A stretch of 64,000 nt of DNA, from positions 930,001 to 994,000 of the forward strand of contig NC_087382.1 in NCBI RefSeq assembly GCF_963675165.1, written 5' to 3'. The notes beneath the pieces are model-generated. The model was not told the DNA's origin. It ran no database searches and saw only the letters and a list, made by a program, of their open reading frames with translations. A program made the translations under genes and the position numbers. Within the stretch, counting starts at the first letter, position 1. Every line of letters starts with the position of its first letter. Shown piece by piece: positions 1 to 10,375 of this stretch. Source of the DNA: Halichondria panicea. Lineage: Eukaryota > Porifera > Demospongiae > Suberitida > Halichondriidae.

Positions 1-540
1 AGGGGTAGCCCTACTTCTACGGTTGTTCAGTACCCACGGTAACAATTCCTCTGGGCTGGGCTAACTAGTTGAGCCACGCCTCCCAATTCTCAAGGCTAGG
101 TACATGTCTCTGTCTAGCTGCTTCTTCAGCTTCTTGCTCAGTTTTGTGGCTTAGAGAAAGGCCAGCTACTCAGGGGGAAGAGTCCAGATGAAAGTCTGGC
201 AGCCAGGTGACGTCCAAACGGTCAGTTATTCTTTCCACCAACTTTTTAATCTAGTCTAGTCCTGCTTGCACTGCTACTACTACTGCTGCCTACTGCTGCT
301 ACTCTTCCTAGCTAGTCAAAGGTTTCTTTTTTTTTTTTTTTTTTGTAACTGCATATGCACAAAGAGACATCAAAGCTTACATCAAAGGACACAGATTTTT
401 AGCCTACTTGACTGATAAGGCGGTTACCTAGACTACAGTTTGTTTGTCAGGGAGGAGCTCACATACAACTTCATCTAATTCATCATAACGATTCCTTACC
501 CATTGTTGTAATTTCTACAACAGATTGCCAAGGAAAGAGA
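1..540. other. Non-coding stretch, no gene recognised
   Basis: I see no convincing reading frame here. The stretch holds short CTGCTACTACT-like runs near 270-300 and an 18-base poly-T tract near 326-343. The sequence right of it is the truncated end of repeat X. Confidence 0.5.
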
Positions 541-679
541 TAATTTGATATCTTTGGACACACCCTTTAATTATTCCTGTGGATGTAATGCGCATGCGCG
601 CTCATCCCCCATGTGTGAGAAAATAATATCCAAGATCCTCCTGGCAGAATCATCTTTGTCTTGAGAAGCCACAAAACAC
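541..679 (-). repeat. Repeat X, left part of the interrupted copy
   Basis: This block is the reverse complement of about 30067-30225 (shared landmarks: GGACACACCCTTTAATTATT, GCGCATGCGCGCTCA, GGCAGAATCATCTTTGTCTT). Its continuation is found only at 5957-6063, on the far side of the 5.27-kb transposon. The two parts therefore form one older repeat copy split by the insertion. What repeat X encodes, if anything, is not clear. Confidence 0.85.
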
Positions 680-681
680 TA

Positions 682-1270
682 CAGTAGAACTTATCCGGCT
701 TGGCAGTTTTCTTGTTATCAGATCAGAAAATGGGCGTGTCCCTCAAACGCGCATGCGCGTTGCAGCTGTTACCATGGATACATGCCTGCTTATCTTCTGT
801 GCATGCTAGGGTCCGCAACTCAAAAAATCAATGTCAACTAATTCAAGTTTTTAGTGGTGCCATAGATAGTCCTAAATGGTAGCAATACACTTGCACTTAC
901 TAATCTCTCAGATCCTTAGCCTTTCTCCAGAAATTAAATTTTTTGTTTTGGGCTGAGGTCAAAGGTCGAGATTGGAATTACTGTAAATTCAAAATAAAAT
1001 TGAAATTAAACAATCTGAAGCAGATGATGTGTTATACTCCTTTGGTTATCGAATCTTCATCTGTTTGCAACTAAGAGGTGACAAATTTTTGCACATTAGT
1101 GTTGTAAATCTCATGCCTATCATATTTTTAGTTTAACAGACAGCTGTATTTACTGAACTATAGTAGTTACACACTTCTTAACGGGTATGCAGTAAGTACT
1201 AAGTCTACCTATTACCTGTACCAAATGTGAGTGAAATCTCCTGTTGCTGACTATCTCCTTGAACCAAACG
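682..1270 (+). repeat. Left long terminal inverted repeat
   Basis: The strip from 800 to 1250 matches the reverse complement of 5330-5820 almost base for base; for example GGGTCCGCAACTCAAAAAAT and TACCTATTACCTGTACC occur in both. Similarity fades near 1270, before the first coding exon, so the repeat may also contain the promoter. Confidence 0.9.
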
Positions 1271-1307
1271 TTTTTTGGTAATTTGCATTGTAAAGAGAAA
1301 AACTAGT

Positions 1308-1373
1308 TTGTTTTGAACCCAGGACCCCCCCTGCTTCTAGTTTACTGCTCTTACCACTAAGCTATCACAACAC
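1308..1373 (-). repeat. tRNA-like (A-box/B-box) sequence, possible SINE head
   Basis: Read on the minus strand, this has an A-box-like TAGCTTAGTGGTAAGAG and, about 35 bases on, a B-box-like GGTTCAAAAC, in the spacing of a tRNA gene. The T-arm does not pair properly, so I do not call a functional tRNA. It sits just inside the left inverted repeat of the transposon. It could be a degenerate tRNA or an internal pol III promoter. Confidence 0.35.
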
Positions 1374-1440
1374 CAACTATTTACTCCAATTTTGCAGACT
1401 AGAGTGTAGTCTCGACTGTCGATAATAACAATTTATTACA

Positions 1441-4400
1441 ATGGCTTCAAGACATGATGGTAAGAACCAGTATAATGTTTTATGCAAAATTTTTACTGCC
1501 TGTTTATCTTACAGATGGAGAATCCCTCATACGGTGCACTGATTGACTTTTTCCAAGCCGCAGAAATCGCTTGCGAAACTGGGAGTGCTAAACAATCAGT
1601 AGCTGAAATCCTTACTGAAAAGGTCACCTCACACTACCCACACGTCTCTATTAGCCGTCCAACTCGGTTTTTGGATACAGTAAAGAGATTGGCTGCACCA
1701 ACACAACCATCCTCCATTGGGGAGCAGAAATTGTTGGGCTCACCATTAAATACTTACCGTCGCAGGGTATGGTTACCCAGAAACAGGCATAATCAAGGTA
1801 AAAATGTAGATAAAATATAAGTATAATAATCATAGTCATGTTTATTGTATGTTGATGCAGCCTCCAACGTATTTCCGACAAATGTAAAGCAGTGTGGTGT
1901 TACAGAGAGTGTTTTCCAGAAAGCGTTTCTGCAATGCTTGGAAGGGCAGCAGGATTTGTGTTGGACTCTTACGAAACCGGTAACAGTTGGATTTTATAGA
2001 AATCTACATCACTATCTCCTACGGTGGCCACCTTCACGTTCAGCTACAAAAGCTACCAATAGGTAGGTTTTACCTTTTGGTTGATGTAAACTTTCAATCC
2101 ACAAAGATGTCGAGTCATCCTGATAACATCTATATGTTTGTGAAACGAGTAGTGGGATCGTGCAAGTTAAACGCAGAGCCCATGTATTATGGTAATACAG
2201 TTAAACAGTTGAAATTGTCCTATCAAGAAGATCTTGAGGCGATGTCTCAGAAAGTGTCCAAGCAAATAGATGTTTTGCATAAAATGAAGAGACAAGTGGA
2301 AGTTGCAAGCAAGGAGCTAGCTGCTACAAGACATACATTATCAGATGTTACAAATTAGCTTCAGAAAACTGTAAAGCAGCGTGATGCTGCACGTAAGCAG
2401 GCCTCTAGAAGTCAAAAGAAGCTTGAAGCGGTATGTTTAGACTCAGCATATTATGAAGAGGAAATGCTATTAAAGAATGATAGTTTGACTGAACTAATTA
2501 AATCTTTTAAGAGTAAAATGAAGTCACTTTCTGTTGCTGGTTCAGCTGTTGTTTCCGAAGAAGGCAATACATTTGAAACAAAAAATTGTAGTCAGGCTTA
2601 TACACCAATGGTTAGAGAACTCTACTATAAACTGCTTGCGCAGCAGTTGCCTCCTGCCAAAATTTCTAGCACAATTAGAGCTGTTCTCAAAAGCTTCTTA
2701 CCATCATTAGACGTTGATAAATTAAAGCTACCCGGAGAATCTTGCGCTTCTTACATGAGAAGAGAGGAACTTACAACTATAAATGTAGCTCATAATGCAG
2801 CTAATCTTCTAGAGTTTGACTGTTTGAATTTAAACTGTGATGGTACAACATTGTCTCAGAAGAAATTGCAAGGTGCTGCAACTAATGGTTCAGTTCTTTC
2901 AGTCAATGAGATTCCTGATGGAAGTGCAGATTCAATGATACTTGACATTTCTCGTGAGCTAGAGAAACTTAGAGATGTTGCCCGTGCATTACATTTTCCC
3001 GGTGCAGACAAAATCAACTGGACTCTGATCAGATCATCCACATCCGATTCAGCAGCAACACAAAAAAGATTTAATAAACTGGTTGAAGAAAAAAGAGATG
3101 TAGATCGAGAACGCTTTGGACCTGCTGGAGATGTAACTGAACTAATTGAGAACTTTTGTTGCATGCACCTCGGTGTTAATCTTCGGAAAGCGTTTTTTGA
3201 GAGTGAAAAATCACGCATTGATAATGCTTCGAGTGATGTTTTAGTTCACGAGTATTGCAAGTTACTAAGTAAATGTGGTGGAAAGCATGGCATACCTGAA
3301 TATGGTCATGGTGCAATCGCGTTTCCCGATTTTTTAGCATTAATGGCTTCTCAATCAGACCCAAGTGAAGCTACTTACTATCAGCAATGTGCAACAATTA
3401 AGTTGGATAGACAAGTTGGTAGCAGGTATTTTGTGACTGCTGCCAACGCTGGAAAAGTATATTTCCTTCGGGAAGCTTCGATTTGCTTTTTGAGATACAT
3501 TGGAAAGGAAAGCGGAAATAAACTGGAACAAAGTGTTATTCAAAAACTTCAAGATCAAGTTGAACTAGCCCATCTAAAAGCTGACGCAATAATGTTTCAT
3601 CATGTTTACTGTAATATGGTAATGCTTGCAAAATCGACTAACTTGAATAAGAATGTTCTTGACATGAACATACACTATTTAGAACTTCAAGCTTTTTTAT
3701 CTGAGGTAGAGCGTTATCCAGAAACAGCTATGGATCGAAACCATCAAATATTCTTATCAGAAAAGCGATTATATGGGAATGACAAGAATATTAATCATCG
3801 CCTGCATCCATCATATGCACCCATTGAAGAAGTAGTCTTTTCCAGCAATGAAACTGATGAGCGTCTCCTTCATCCATTGCTTTGTTCTGGTGCAGCAAAG
3901 ATGAATGCAAAACTTTCATCCTATGCCCAAAACCAGCTACCAGGCGGCAAGTATTGGAATCCTGCACCAGATGTAGCAACTGTTTTGAAGTCTTTGAAGC
4001 CTAACAATGATGTCTGTGAAAGTATCCTAGGTCTAAACGATTACCTGTCAACGGTAATGCCAAACTTGCATCAGATGTCTAAATCAAATCTAGTTCAGGC
4101 AAAAAAAAACAAGACTGTTCAATGGCTAGATGGTCTACCAAGTGATCAACAGCACAACATTGTTGAATTTGCAAGAAAGAGCCGAGTTCAAGTTAAAAAG
4201 GCATATGATAGCGCTCAAGAGGACAGGCAAAAACTCAGGCAAGAGAAAATGATCAGAGAGAAAAACCGCAGAGATGCCTTTCAAAAAAGAGCTGCTGAAG
4301 AAAAGGCTAAACTGTCAAAAGTACATTTGATAACAACAGGTGATGAACTGAAAGGTGCACTATTAGAAATTGATGAAGAGAGCATAACTGCTGCAAAAAA

Positions 4401-4791
4401 GGCCCCAAAAAAACGTGTATTACTCAGAGAACAAATTAATGTTCGGAAGAAAGTGTTTGAAGATAGTATTAATATTCCATTCTCAACTAGAGGGAAACAA
4501 CGACCCCTAACTGATATAATCAAAGACTTTTCTGCTCATTTGCTGCAGTGTGAAGGAACAAGTACTATGGATAATGCTAAGCACTATACGTTCGAGTCGC
4601 TAGTTGGGAGAAGAGTTAAACATTGTTTTGAAGTAGAAAATGAAGAGAGATGGTTCTCAGGAGTTGTTGTAAGTTATAATCCTACAACTCACTTACACGA
4701 AATTGTTTATGATGATGAAGAACACAGCTGCTTTTTTAACTTGCTAGAAGATCTCTCAAAAGGTGACTTACTGGTCGAAAATGATAATTGA
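1441..4791 (+). pseudogene. Transposase-like protein with C-terminal Tudor-like domain, broken
   Basis: A short first exon (ATGGCTTCAAGACATGATG, then GTAAG) is followed by an exon from 1515 (start MENPSYGAL) to about 1796, then an exon from about 1861. The main frame runs 1987-4791 and is interrupted by one TAG at 2356-2358. Upstream of 1987 the frame also changes near 1993-2000. The long part has a coiled coil (around 2230-2450), a central region with NLNCDGTT and a CMHLGVNL motif that could hold a DDE first Asp and a His-containing core, a basic Lys/Arg-rich coil (4170-4330), and a last 75 residues resembling a Tudor/chromo-like barrel (GRRVKHCFE.., ERWFSGVV, YDDEEHS). Family-level identity is inferred from architecture only. 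With one stop plus a shift, this copy is probably recently inactivated. Confidence 0.7.
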
Positions 4792-4900
4792 TTTTTATAT
4801 AACATGTGCATGTATGTGATATTGTATGATTATTATTTAATTAACATTAATTTAATGTTATAATTAAATAACACACTAATACTTCTATAAGAAGTAATTA

Positions 4901-5144
4901 TTATAGTTGGTCCATAATCTCTTTCAAAGTAATTCGAGTTAAACTCATTTCCGTAAGTAATCTTTTTAATTCTTCTTGCAAGTGCAAAATGTCATCGTCT
5001 TGCTGTTTAAGTTGCAGAGACAGCTGACAAATTTTGAGTTGCACCTCATCTTCAAGGTTTTTTTGCATTGTACCTGGAACAGCGAGAAAAACAATAATAT
5101 TATAGTTTGCTTGGTAAATTCAACATACCCTCAATTGATGACAT
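4901..5144 (-). CDS. Small two-exon coiled-coil protein inside the transposon
   Basis: On the minus strand, ATG at 5144 begins a 16-nt exon (MSSIE + one base) ending at a GTATGT donor. After a 55-bp intron with a TTCCAG acceptor, exon 2 (4901-5073) completes a 62-residue protein: MSSIEG, then TMQKNLEDEVQLK.. to ..EIMDQL and TAA. It is almost entirely heptad-like (LQLKQQDDDILHLQEEL), so a dimerising coiled coil is likely. The gene is convergent with the transposase and ends about 110 bp from it. The frame is clean through the splice, which argues that it is real. Function is unknown; an accessory partner of the transposase coiled coil is possible. Confidence 0.6.
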
Positions 5145-5315
5145 GATCTGGCTTTAATCTGTAAAAAAAATTGTTACAATGTCACGTAGACGATAGTCAA
5201 CCTAATTCTACATGATTATAAAGCAAATTGCCTACCAATAAATTATCTTATACGCCTACTATCTACGAATAATTCTGGTAGCGACGTTAGTAGGTTCAAA
5301 TACATTATAGCAAAT

Positions 5316-5954
5316 TGTTTTGTTCACGTAGATGGTCAGTAACAGAAGATTTCGCTTAAATTTGGTACAGGTAATAGGTAGACTTAGTACTTACTGCATA
5401 CCCGTTAAGAAGTGTGTAACTACTGTAGTTCAGTAAATACAGCTGTCTTATCAAAACTATTAATGTGATAGCCCCAGATAGGCATGAGATTTACAACTCT
5501 AAGATGCAAAATTTGGCACAATGCTTCACCTCTTTAGTTGCAGACAGATGAAGATTCGATAACCAAAGGAGTATAACACATCATCTGCTTCAGATTGTTT
5601 AATTTCAATTTAATTTTGATTTACAGTAATTCTATTTAGCGCAATCTCGACCTTTGACCTCAGCCCAAAACAAAAAATTTAATTTCTGGAGAAAGGCTAA
5701 CGATCTGAGAGATTAGTAAGTGCAAGTGTATTGCTACCATTTAGGACTATCTATGGCACCACTAAAAACTTGAATTAGTTGACATTGATTTTTTGAGTTG
5801 CGGACCCTATGCATGCGCATACAACCATGTGGCACTGCTGTTTATCAATAAAGTGGGTGGATCAAGGCGTGGTTTATCTATTTGATTATCCGGCATATTC
5901 ACTTATCCGGCCTGCTTCTGGAACCAAGGTGTCCGGATAATCGAGGTTCTACTG
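5316..5954 (-). repeat. Right long terminal inverted repeat
   Basis: This is the inverted partner of 682-1270. The inner ~450 bp are nearly identical. The outer 120 bp differ by indels and carry ATCCGGA-type short repeats (CTTATCCGG, GTCCGGATAA). Confidence 0.9.
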
Positions 5955-5956
5955 TA

Positions 5957-6063
5957 CCATATAACAATATAGATAACAATAAATTATGCATGTACACAGG
6001 TCTTTTCTTCTTAGTCTTAGATATTATATACACTGAACTACAGATCCTGGAAGAACACTTGTG
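5957..6063 (-). repeat. Repeat X, right part of the interrupted copy
   Basis: Reverse complement of about 29985-30064 plus flank (shared: TATATACACTGAACTACAGA, AGGTCTTTTCTTCTTAG). Joined to 541-679 it reconstitutes a contiguous repeat X once the transposon is removed. Confidence 0.85.
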
Positions 6064-6206
6064 GATTGATTTGGGTAGATCGAATATTAAGAACAAAAAA
6101 TGCAACTGTTGCATGTGTTGCACCTGTTGCAGCCCCCAGGCCCAAGGAAGGGCGGCTGATTTATACTATGGGCGTGGTTTCCAGTCTAGCAACACTGCAC
6201 TGTACT

Positions 6207-6252
6207 TAGCCTCGACTCCAGCCCCTTGAACAACGGCTTGGAATCGAGGCTA
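6207..6252. mobile_element. 46-bp micro-MITE, TAGCCTCGA family
   Basis: TAGCCTCGACTCCAGCC and GGCTTGGAATCGAGGCTA form the two arms of a short imperfect palindrome. It is flanked by a perfect 9-bp direct repeat, CACTGTACT (6198-6206 and 6253-6261). There is room for only ~11 bp between the arms. The ends match those of the 6,985-bp element at 11644-18628. Confidence 0.88.
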
Positions 6253-6261
6253 CACTGTACT

Positions 6262-7030
6262 GTGCAGGCAAATCCAACCCGTATGCAAAGGCGCTATATA
6301 TAACAGCTCGGAGTTTAATACTAACCTAGATTCCTTGCTCTAGACTAGTTAATAATAGAAAGTCAATCTGGCCAGCTATCCCACTAAAATGTGAATCGGA
6401 TCCTGTGCTCTATGTCAGTATCAGTATCAGAGTTCTCTGCCGGTAATACTGAATGTTTACCATGCAGATAAAGAGTGACCGGCTGAACGATGGTGACAAC
6501 GGATTATAATAATTATAATGCCACAAATCAAACATATTATGCATGTAATTATGACCATAACTGGGTAAATAGATAATAATAGTATATACCGTACAATTAG
6601 TTTTGGCATTATTCAGTTAATCACGGATAACTTTCCAGCTGGTGGATGACAGCTTGGACATATCCAAACTTGGCTCTCGAAAGGCAGCTCCTTCAAACCT
6701 ACACAGGTGTAGTGATACCATCGCCAGCATGAGTCAGCCTCACACCCGACCCACATGCGTTTTCCCTTCTTCGTAAATTTCCCTCCACATTAATTTTGCT
6801 GGCAGTGTTTCTCGTCTTCTGTATAATTATATACAGTAGCACAAAATATTAATGGGCATGGTGACGTGTGCATGAATAAAATGTTGCTGTTGAGAAAACA
6901 AATTACTGTGTGCATGACAGTGCATGCATGCATGTGTGCATGATTTTTACTTTCACGCTTGAAAGCAGAGGTACGTTTGCAAAAGCCATTTTTTAGATGC
7001 TGCTGTCTTGACCAAACCACATGATGGGTG
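6262..7030. other. Non-coding stretch
   Basis: No convincing gene. AT-rich with TGCATGCA runs near 6920-6940. The open frames on either strand are short and lack recognisable domains. Confidence 0.4.
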
Positions 7031-7265
7031 GAGTTGGCTGAAAAAACGCTCTATGAAAAATGCGCCTCTCTACAAAATGCATCTCTCTACAAAATTCACC
7101 TCTCTAAAAAACGCACCTCTGTACAAAACGTCTCTCTACAAAATTCACCTCTCTAAAAAACGCACCTCTGTGCAAAATGTCGTTCTCTGAAAAATGTACC
7201 TCTCCAAAAATTGCACCACCTATTTTTTAAAACGCACCTCTCATAAAAAGCAGCACCAAAACGCA
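7030..7265 (+). repeat. Degenerate short tandem repeat, CACCTCTCTACAAAA type
   Basis: A 15-18-bp unit (CACCTCTCTACAAAAT, CACCTCTCTAAAAAACG, CACCTCTGTACAAAACG) recurs about a dozen times with drift. The small open frame through it is a product of the repeat, not a supported gene. Confidence 0.75.
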
Positions 7266-7830
7266 CTAATGCATGCTGGTGGTATAATCATGCATGCATC
7301 CTCACATAATTTATATGGACTATGCCGGAAAAGTTACCTGGTATTTTCTTGAGTTTGATGACCGAGTCAACCACTTCAATAGCTATGATCTGTTGTTCTG
7401 CATGCATAATTTATAATAATGCATTCGAGCTCAACATTGACATACTATAATTATTATAGTCCGGTCACCCTATATAATGTACATAATGTATGCATGTATG
7501 TACATGTATTATTATAAGAATTATAAAATATAGGGACAGTGTCGCATGCAGTGGCCGCAATAGCAAGGTGGCTGCTTTAACAGCCTGCATGCATGCCAAT
7601 TAATTCGTGCCTAGCGAAACAAAAGGTATAATTATATATATAGAGAGGTGACCGTAATTCAAAGAGCCGAGAGTCTATACCGTATAGCGCGAAACACATT
7701 CTACAAAACGTCCACAAAATGGAACCTCCATTAAAAAATTATTGCTGTTATTTTGCACAATCGTGAAAACCTATAATTTATATAGATGCATGCATAATTA
7801 TAGCTGGTCCCGGCCGACCTATCTCACTTA

Positions 7831-8279
7831 CCAGGGGAGACTTTTTGCTGCAATTCAAGCATTGGGGGATCCTGATGTGGCCTTTGAGTAATGGATGAAA
7901 TGGAGGTCTTTTCATCTGCATCATGACGACTGCCCTCAAAATGTTTTTGTAGCTTTCTCGGTTTAATCTTGTGGCAGATTGGAGAAATTGATTGATTGAG
8001 AGCAGCCACAGAATGTTTGTTAATTGGAGTGCTAGTAAAAACTCCTCTTGGTGTCGGCAGAGCTCTCTCTTTTCTCTTCTTTTGAGGATTAAGTAGTGAG
8101 GAATGCTCAATAACGTCGGACCGTGTAGTAAACTCAACTTCATCATTGTCCGATGTAATTGGTGTGATCTGTTGAGAGGTGATCTGTTGAGAGGTGTGTA
8201 ATTCTGCCTCAGAACTTGAAGGTGATCCATTCAAAGAAAGTGAGAGGTGTGGTCTCGTGCATCGCTTCTTCTTGGGAGA
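7831..8279 (-). CDS. Internal exon of an unrecognised Ser/Lys-rich protein
   Basis: On the minus strand an acceptor-like ..GTTGTGTAG at about 8280 opens a 149-codon frame beginning SPKKKRCTRPHL and ending ..LQQKVSP at a perfect donor, CTG|GTAAGTGAG (about 7830). The composition (basic SPKKKRC, Ser/Thr-rich, NPQKKRKERALPTPRG) suggests a disordered nuclear segment with possible nuclear localisation signals. No domain is recognised. I did not find partner exons: downstream lies AT-rich DNA and upstream lie the tandem repeats and minisatellite. The gene may be cut off by repeat expansion. Confidence 0.4.
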
Positions 8280-8354
8280 CCTACACAACTTGGCAGGAGA
8301 ATACAATTATTTCTTCAATGTAACTGCAGCTGTTTGCCTCACATTCCTGCTCTG

Positions 8355-8440
8355 GTGAGCCTCACGTGCAGGAGTTTGTTGAGAGGAGGATGCAGGAATT
8401 TGTTGAGAGGAGGATGCAGGAGTTTGTTTCAGTTCAGAGG
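8355..8440 (+). repeat. Three-copy 26-bp tandem repeat
   Basis: GCAGGARTTTGTTGAGAGGA followed by GGAT repeats three times, then a (TA)n run at about 8442-8457. Confidence 0.8.
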
Positions 8441-8485
8441 AGGCTATATATATATATAATAATAATGATGACTGCCATGAATTAA

Positions 8486-8606
8486 TTGCACATTAAAAAT
8501 CATGTACGAACAGACTGTCAGACAACTTACCATCCTTCCAAGGTTCGAGAATTGAACCCTCTACTTAACCTCATGACAGCAGAGCAAACATTTGCTTGGA
8601 TTTCCA
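8486..8606 (+). pseudogene. Fragment of a KDZ-associated transposase
   Basis: The frame reads LHIKNHVRTDCQ.. then ..MTAEQTFAWISR and is then lost in the minisatellite. The same signature, FHFQNHVSPDC.. ..QAGEQTFVWVHRF, is in the 6,985-bp element at about 15295-15420, so this is a diverged relative of the same transposase. Only about 40 residues remain. Nothing upstream continues it convincingly. Confidence 0.65.
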
Positions 8607-8607
8607 G

Positions 8608-9805
8608 ATGCAACGGTGCAACAGATGCAACGGTGCAACAGATGCAACAGATGCAACAGATGCAACGGTGCAACAGATGCAACGGTGCAACAGATGCAAC
8701 AGATGCAACGGTGCAACAGATGCAACGGTGCAACAGATGCAACGATGCAACAGATGCAGCGGTGCAACAGATGCAACAGATGCAACAGATGCAACGGTGC
8801 AACAGATGCAACAGATGCAACGGTACAACAGATGCAACGGTACAACAGATGCAACAGATGCAACAGATGCAATGGTGCAACAGATGCAACAGATGCAACA
8901 GATGCAACAGATGCAACGGTGCAACGGTGCAACGGTGCAACAGATGCAACAGATGCAACGGTGCAACAGGTGCAACGGTGCAACAGATGCAACCGTGGAA
9001 AAGATGCAACAGATGCAACGGTGCAACAGATGCAACAGATGCAACGGTGCAACAGATGCAACGGTGCAACAGGTGCAACGGTGCAACAGATGCAACGGTG
9101 CAACAGATGCAACAGATGCAACAGATGCAACGGTGCAACAGATGCAACGGTGCAACAGATGCAACAGATGCAACAGATGCAACGGTGCAACAGATGCAAC
9201 AGATGCAACGGTGCAACAGATGCAACAGATGCAACAGATGCAACGGTGCAACAGGTGCAACGGTGCAACAGATGCAACCGTGGAAAAGATGCAACAGATG
9301 CAACGGTGCAACAGATGCAACAGATGCAACAGATGCAACGGTGCAACAGATGCAACGGTGCAACAGATGCAACAGATGCAACGGTGCAACAGATGCAACA
9401 GATGCAACGGTGCAACAGATGCAACAGATGCAACGGTGCAACAGATGCAACGGTGCAACAGATGCAACAGATGCAACAGATGCAACGGTGCAACAGATGC
9501 AACAGATGCAACGGTGCAACAGATGCAACGGTGCAACAGATGCAACGATGCAACAGATGCAGCAGCGGTGCAACAGATGCAACAGATGCAACAGATGCAA
9601 CGGTGCAACAGATGCAACAGATGCAACAGATGCAACGGTGCAACAGATGCAACGGTGCAACAGATGCAACGGTGCAACAGATGCAACAGATGCAACGGTG
9701 CAACAGATGCAACAGATGCAACAGTGCAACAGATGCAACGGTGCAACAGATGCAACGGTGCAACAGATGCAACGGTGCAACAGATGCAACAGATGCAACG
9801 GTGCA
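8608..9805 (+). repeat. 1.2-kb minisatellite of TGCAACAGA / TGCAACGG units
   Basis: The array mixes a 9-mer TGCAACAGA and an 8-mer TGCAACGG in varying order. A rare variant CAACCGTGGAAAAGATGC occurs at about 8991 and again at about 9276, and a GATGCAGCGGTGC-like variant at about 8752 and 9555. This indicates higher-order duplication of about 285 and 800 bp. Because stop codons cannot arise from these units, five reading frames are open throughout; none is evidence of a protein. Confidence 0.97.
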
Positions 9806-9825
9806 TGCAATGCAAGTGATCATGC

Positions 9826-9978
9826 GTGGACAGAGGAGGCGCGGTGCAGCTCAGGCAATTAGCCTTTGAATAATTATCCGTCCACGTCGTATGTTTTTGC
9901 TGAGAGTAATCAAAGGGCTAATTACTTGAGCTGCACCGCGCCTGTCGCCTGTCGGACCTCCTCTGATGCGTGGACTTA
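9826..9978. repeat. Imperfect inverted repeat after the minisatellite
   Basis: GCGCGGTGCAGCTCA and GGCTAATTACTTGAGCTGC, plus GTGGACAGAGGAGG and CCTCCTCTGATGCGTGGAC, make two ~55-bp arms around a ~40-bp loop. It could be the end of an element disrupted by the minisatellite. No target duplication was found. Confidence 0.7.
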
Positions 9979-10139
9979 GGCTAAGTCTTAGCCTTGATTC
10001 CATACACTCTAAGTAATCGAGGCTACTTAAGTACCTCGATTACCAGGCCGCACTAGCTAGTGGGATGGATAGCCTCGAATCCTTGATTATACAGCCACAG
10101 TAATGGCGATCCCATGCAACGTGCTACTGTTGCATTTAT

Positions 10140-10375
10140 GTGCGTACATAATTCGTGTGCCCATATCACGCCATATCTATGGAAGAATCAATTTTCTTCT
10201 TTCTTGAGGTCCTGGTAAGCCACATAATACAACAATACATGCATGTAAATAAGTCTTTTCTTCTCAGTGACTTTATATAGATAAGCTAACTTTAATACTA
10301 ATATAACACTCTAATACTTTTAAGCGAAAGCAAAAACATGGTGAGAGGCATTAGCACAGCGCCAGCTTGAACACT
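10140..10375 (-). repeat. Repeat X, second copy
   Basis: Reverse complement of about 29764-29985. Shared features include GGCATTAGCACAGCGCCAGC and TCTTTTCTTCTCAGTGACTT. It overlaps the last exon of the SAM-domain gene. Confidence 0.85.

Larger units (their letters stand above)
682..5954 (+). mobile_element. 5.27-kb DNA transposon with ~600-bp inverted ends
   Basis: The left end (682 to about 1270) and the right end (about 5316-5954) are inverted copies of each other, with small indels, mostly in the outer 120 bp. The termini are CAGTAGAAC and GTTCTACTG, and the flanks are TA on both sides (680-681, 5955-5956). Paralogous repeat X at 30065-30066 carries the same flanks with a single TA, so both the boundaries and the TA duplication are directly supported. 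Inside are a large transposase-like gene on + and a small coiled-coil gene on -, convergent. TA duplication and CAGTRGAAC termini suggest the Tc1/mariner/pogo sphere, but the long ends and the gene content are unlike typical members. Superfamily is left open. Confidence 0.93.

Noticed and set aside
1308..1373. Functional tRNA gene
   Set aside because: A- and B-box-like strings are present, but the acceptor and T stems do not pair.
2856..4523. Minus-strand frames of 60-120 codons
   Set aside because: Shadows of the transposase frame on the other strand.
5882..6229. 115-codon frame across the right transposon end
   Set aside because: It crosses the transposon boundary and repeat X and has no conserved counterpart.
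8608..9805. Possible CRISPR-like array
   Set aside because: Units are 8-9 bp and contiguous, with no unique spacers; it is a eukaryotic minisatellite.
8486..9869. Five long open frames on both strands (400-460 codons)
   Set aside because: They are the translated TGCAAC minisatellite. Open frames in nearly all phases follow from the repeat unit, not from selection.
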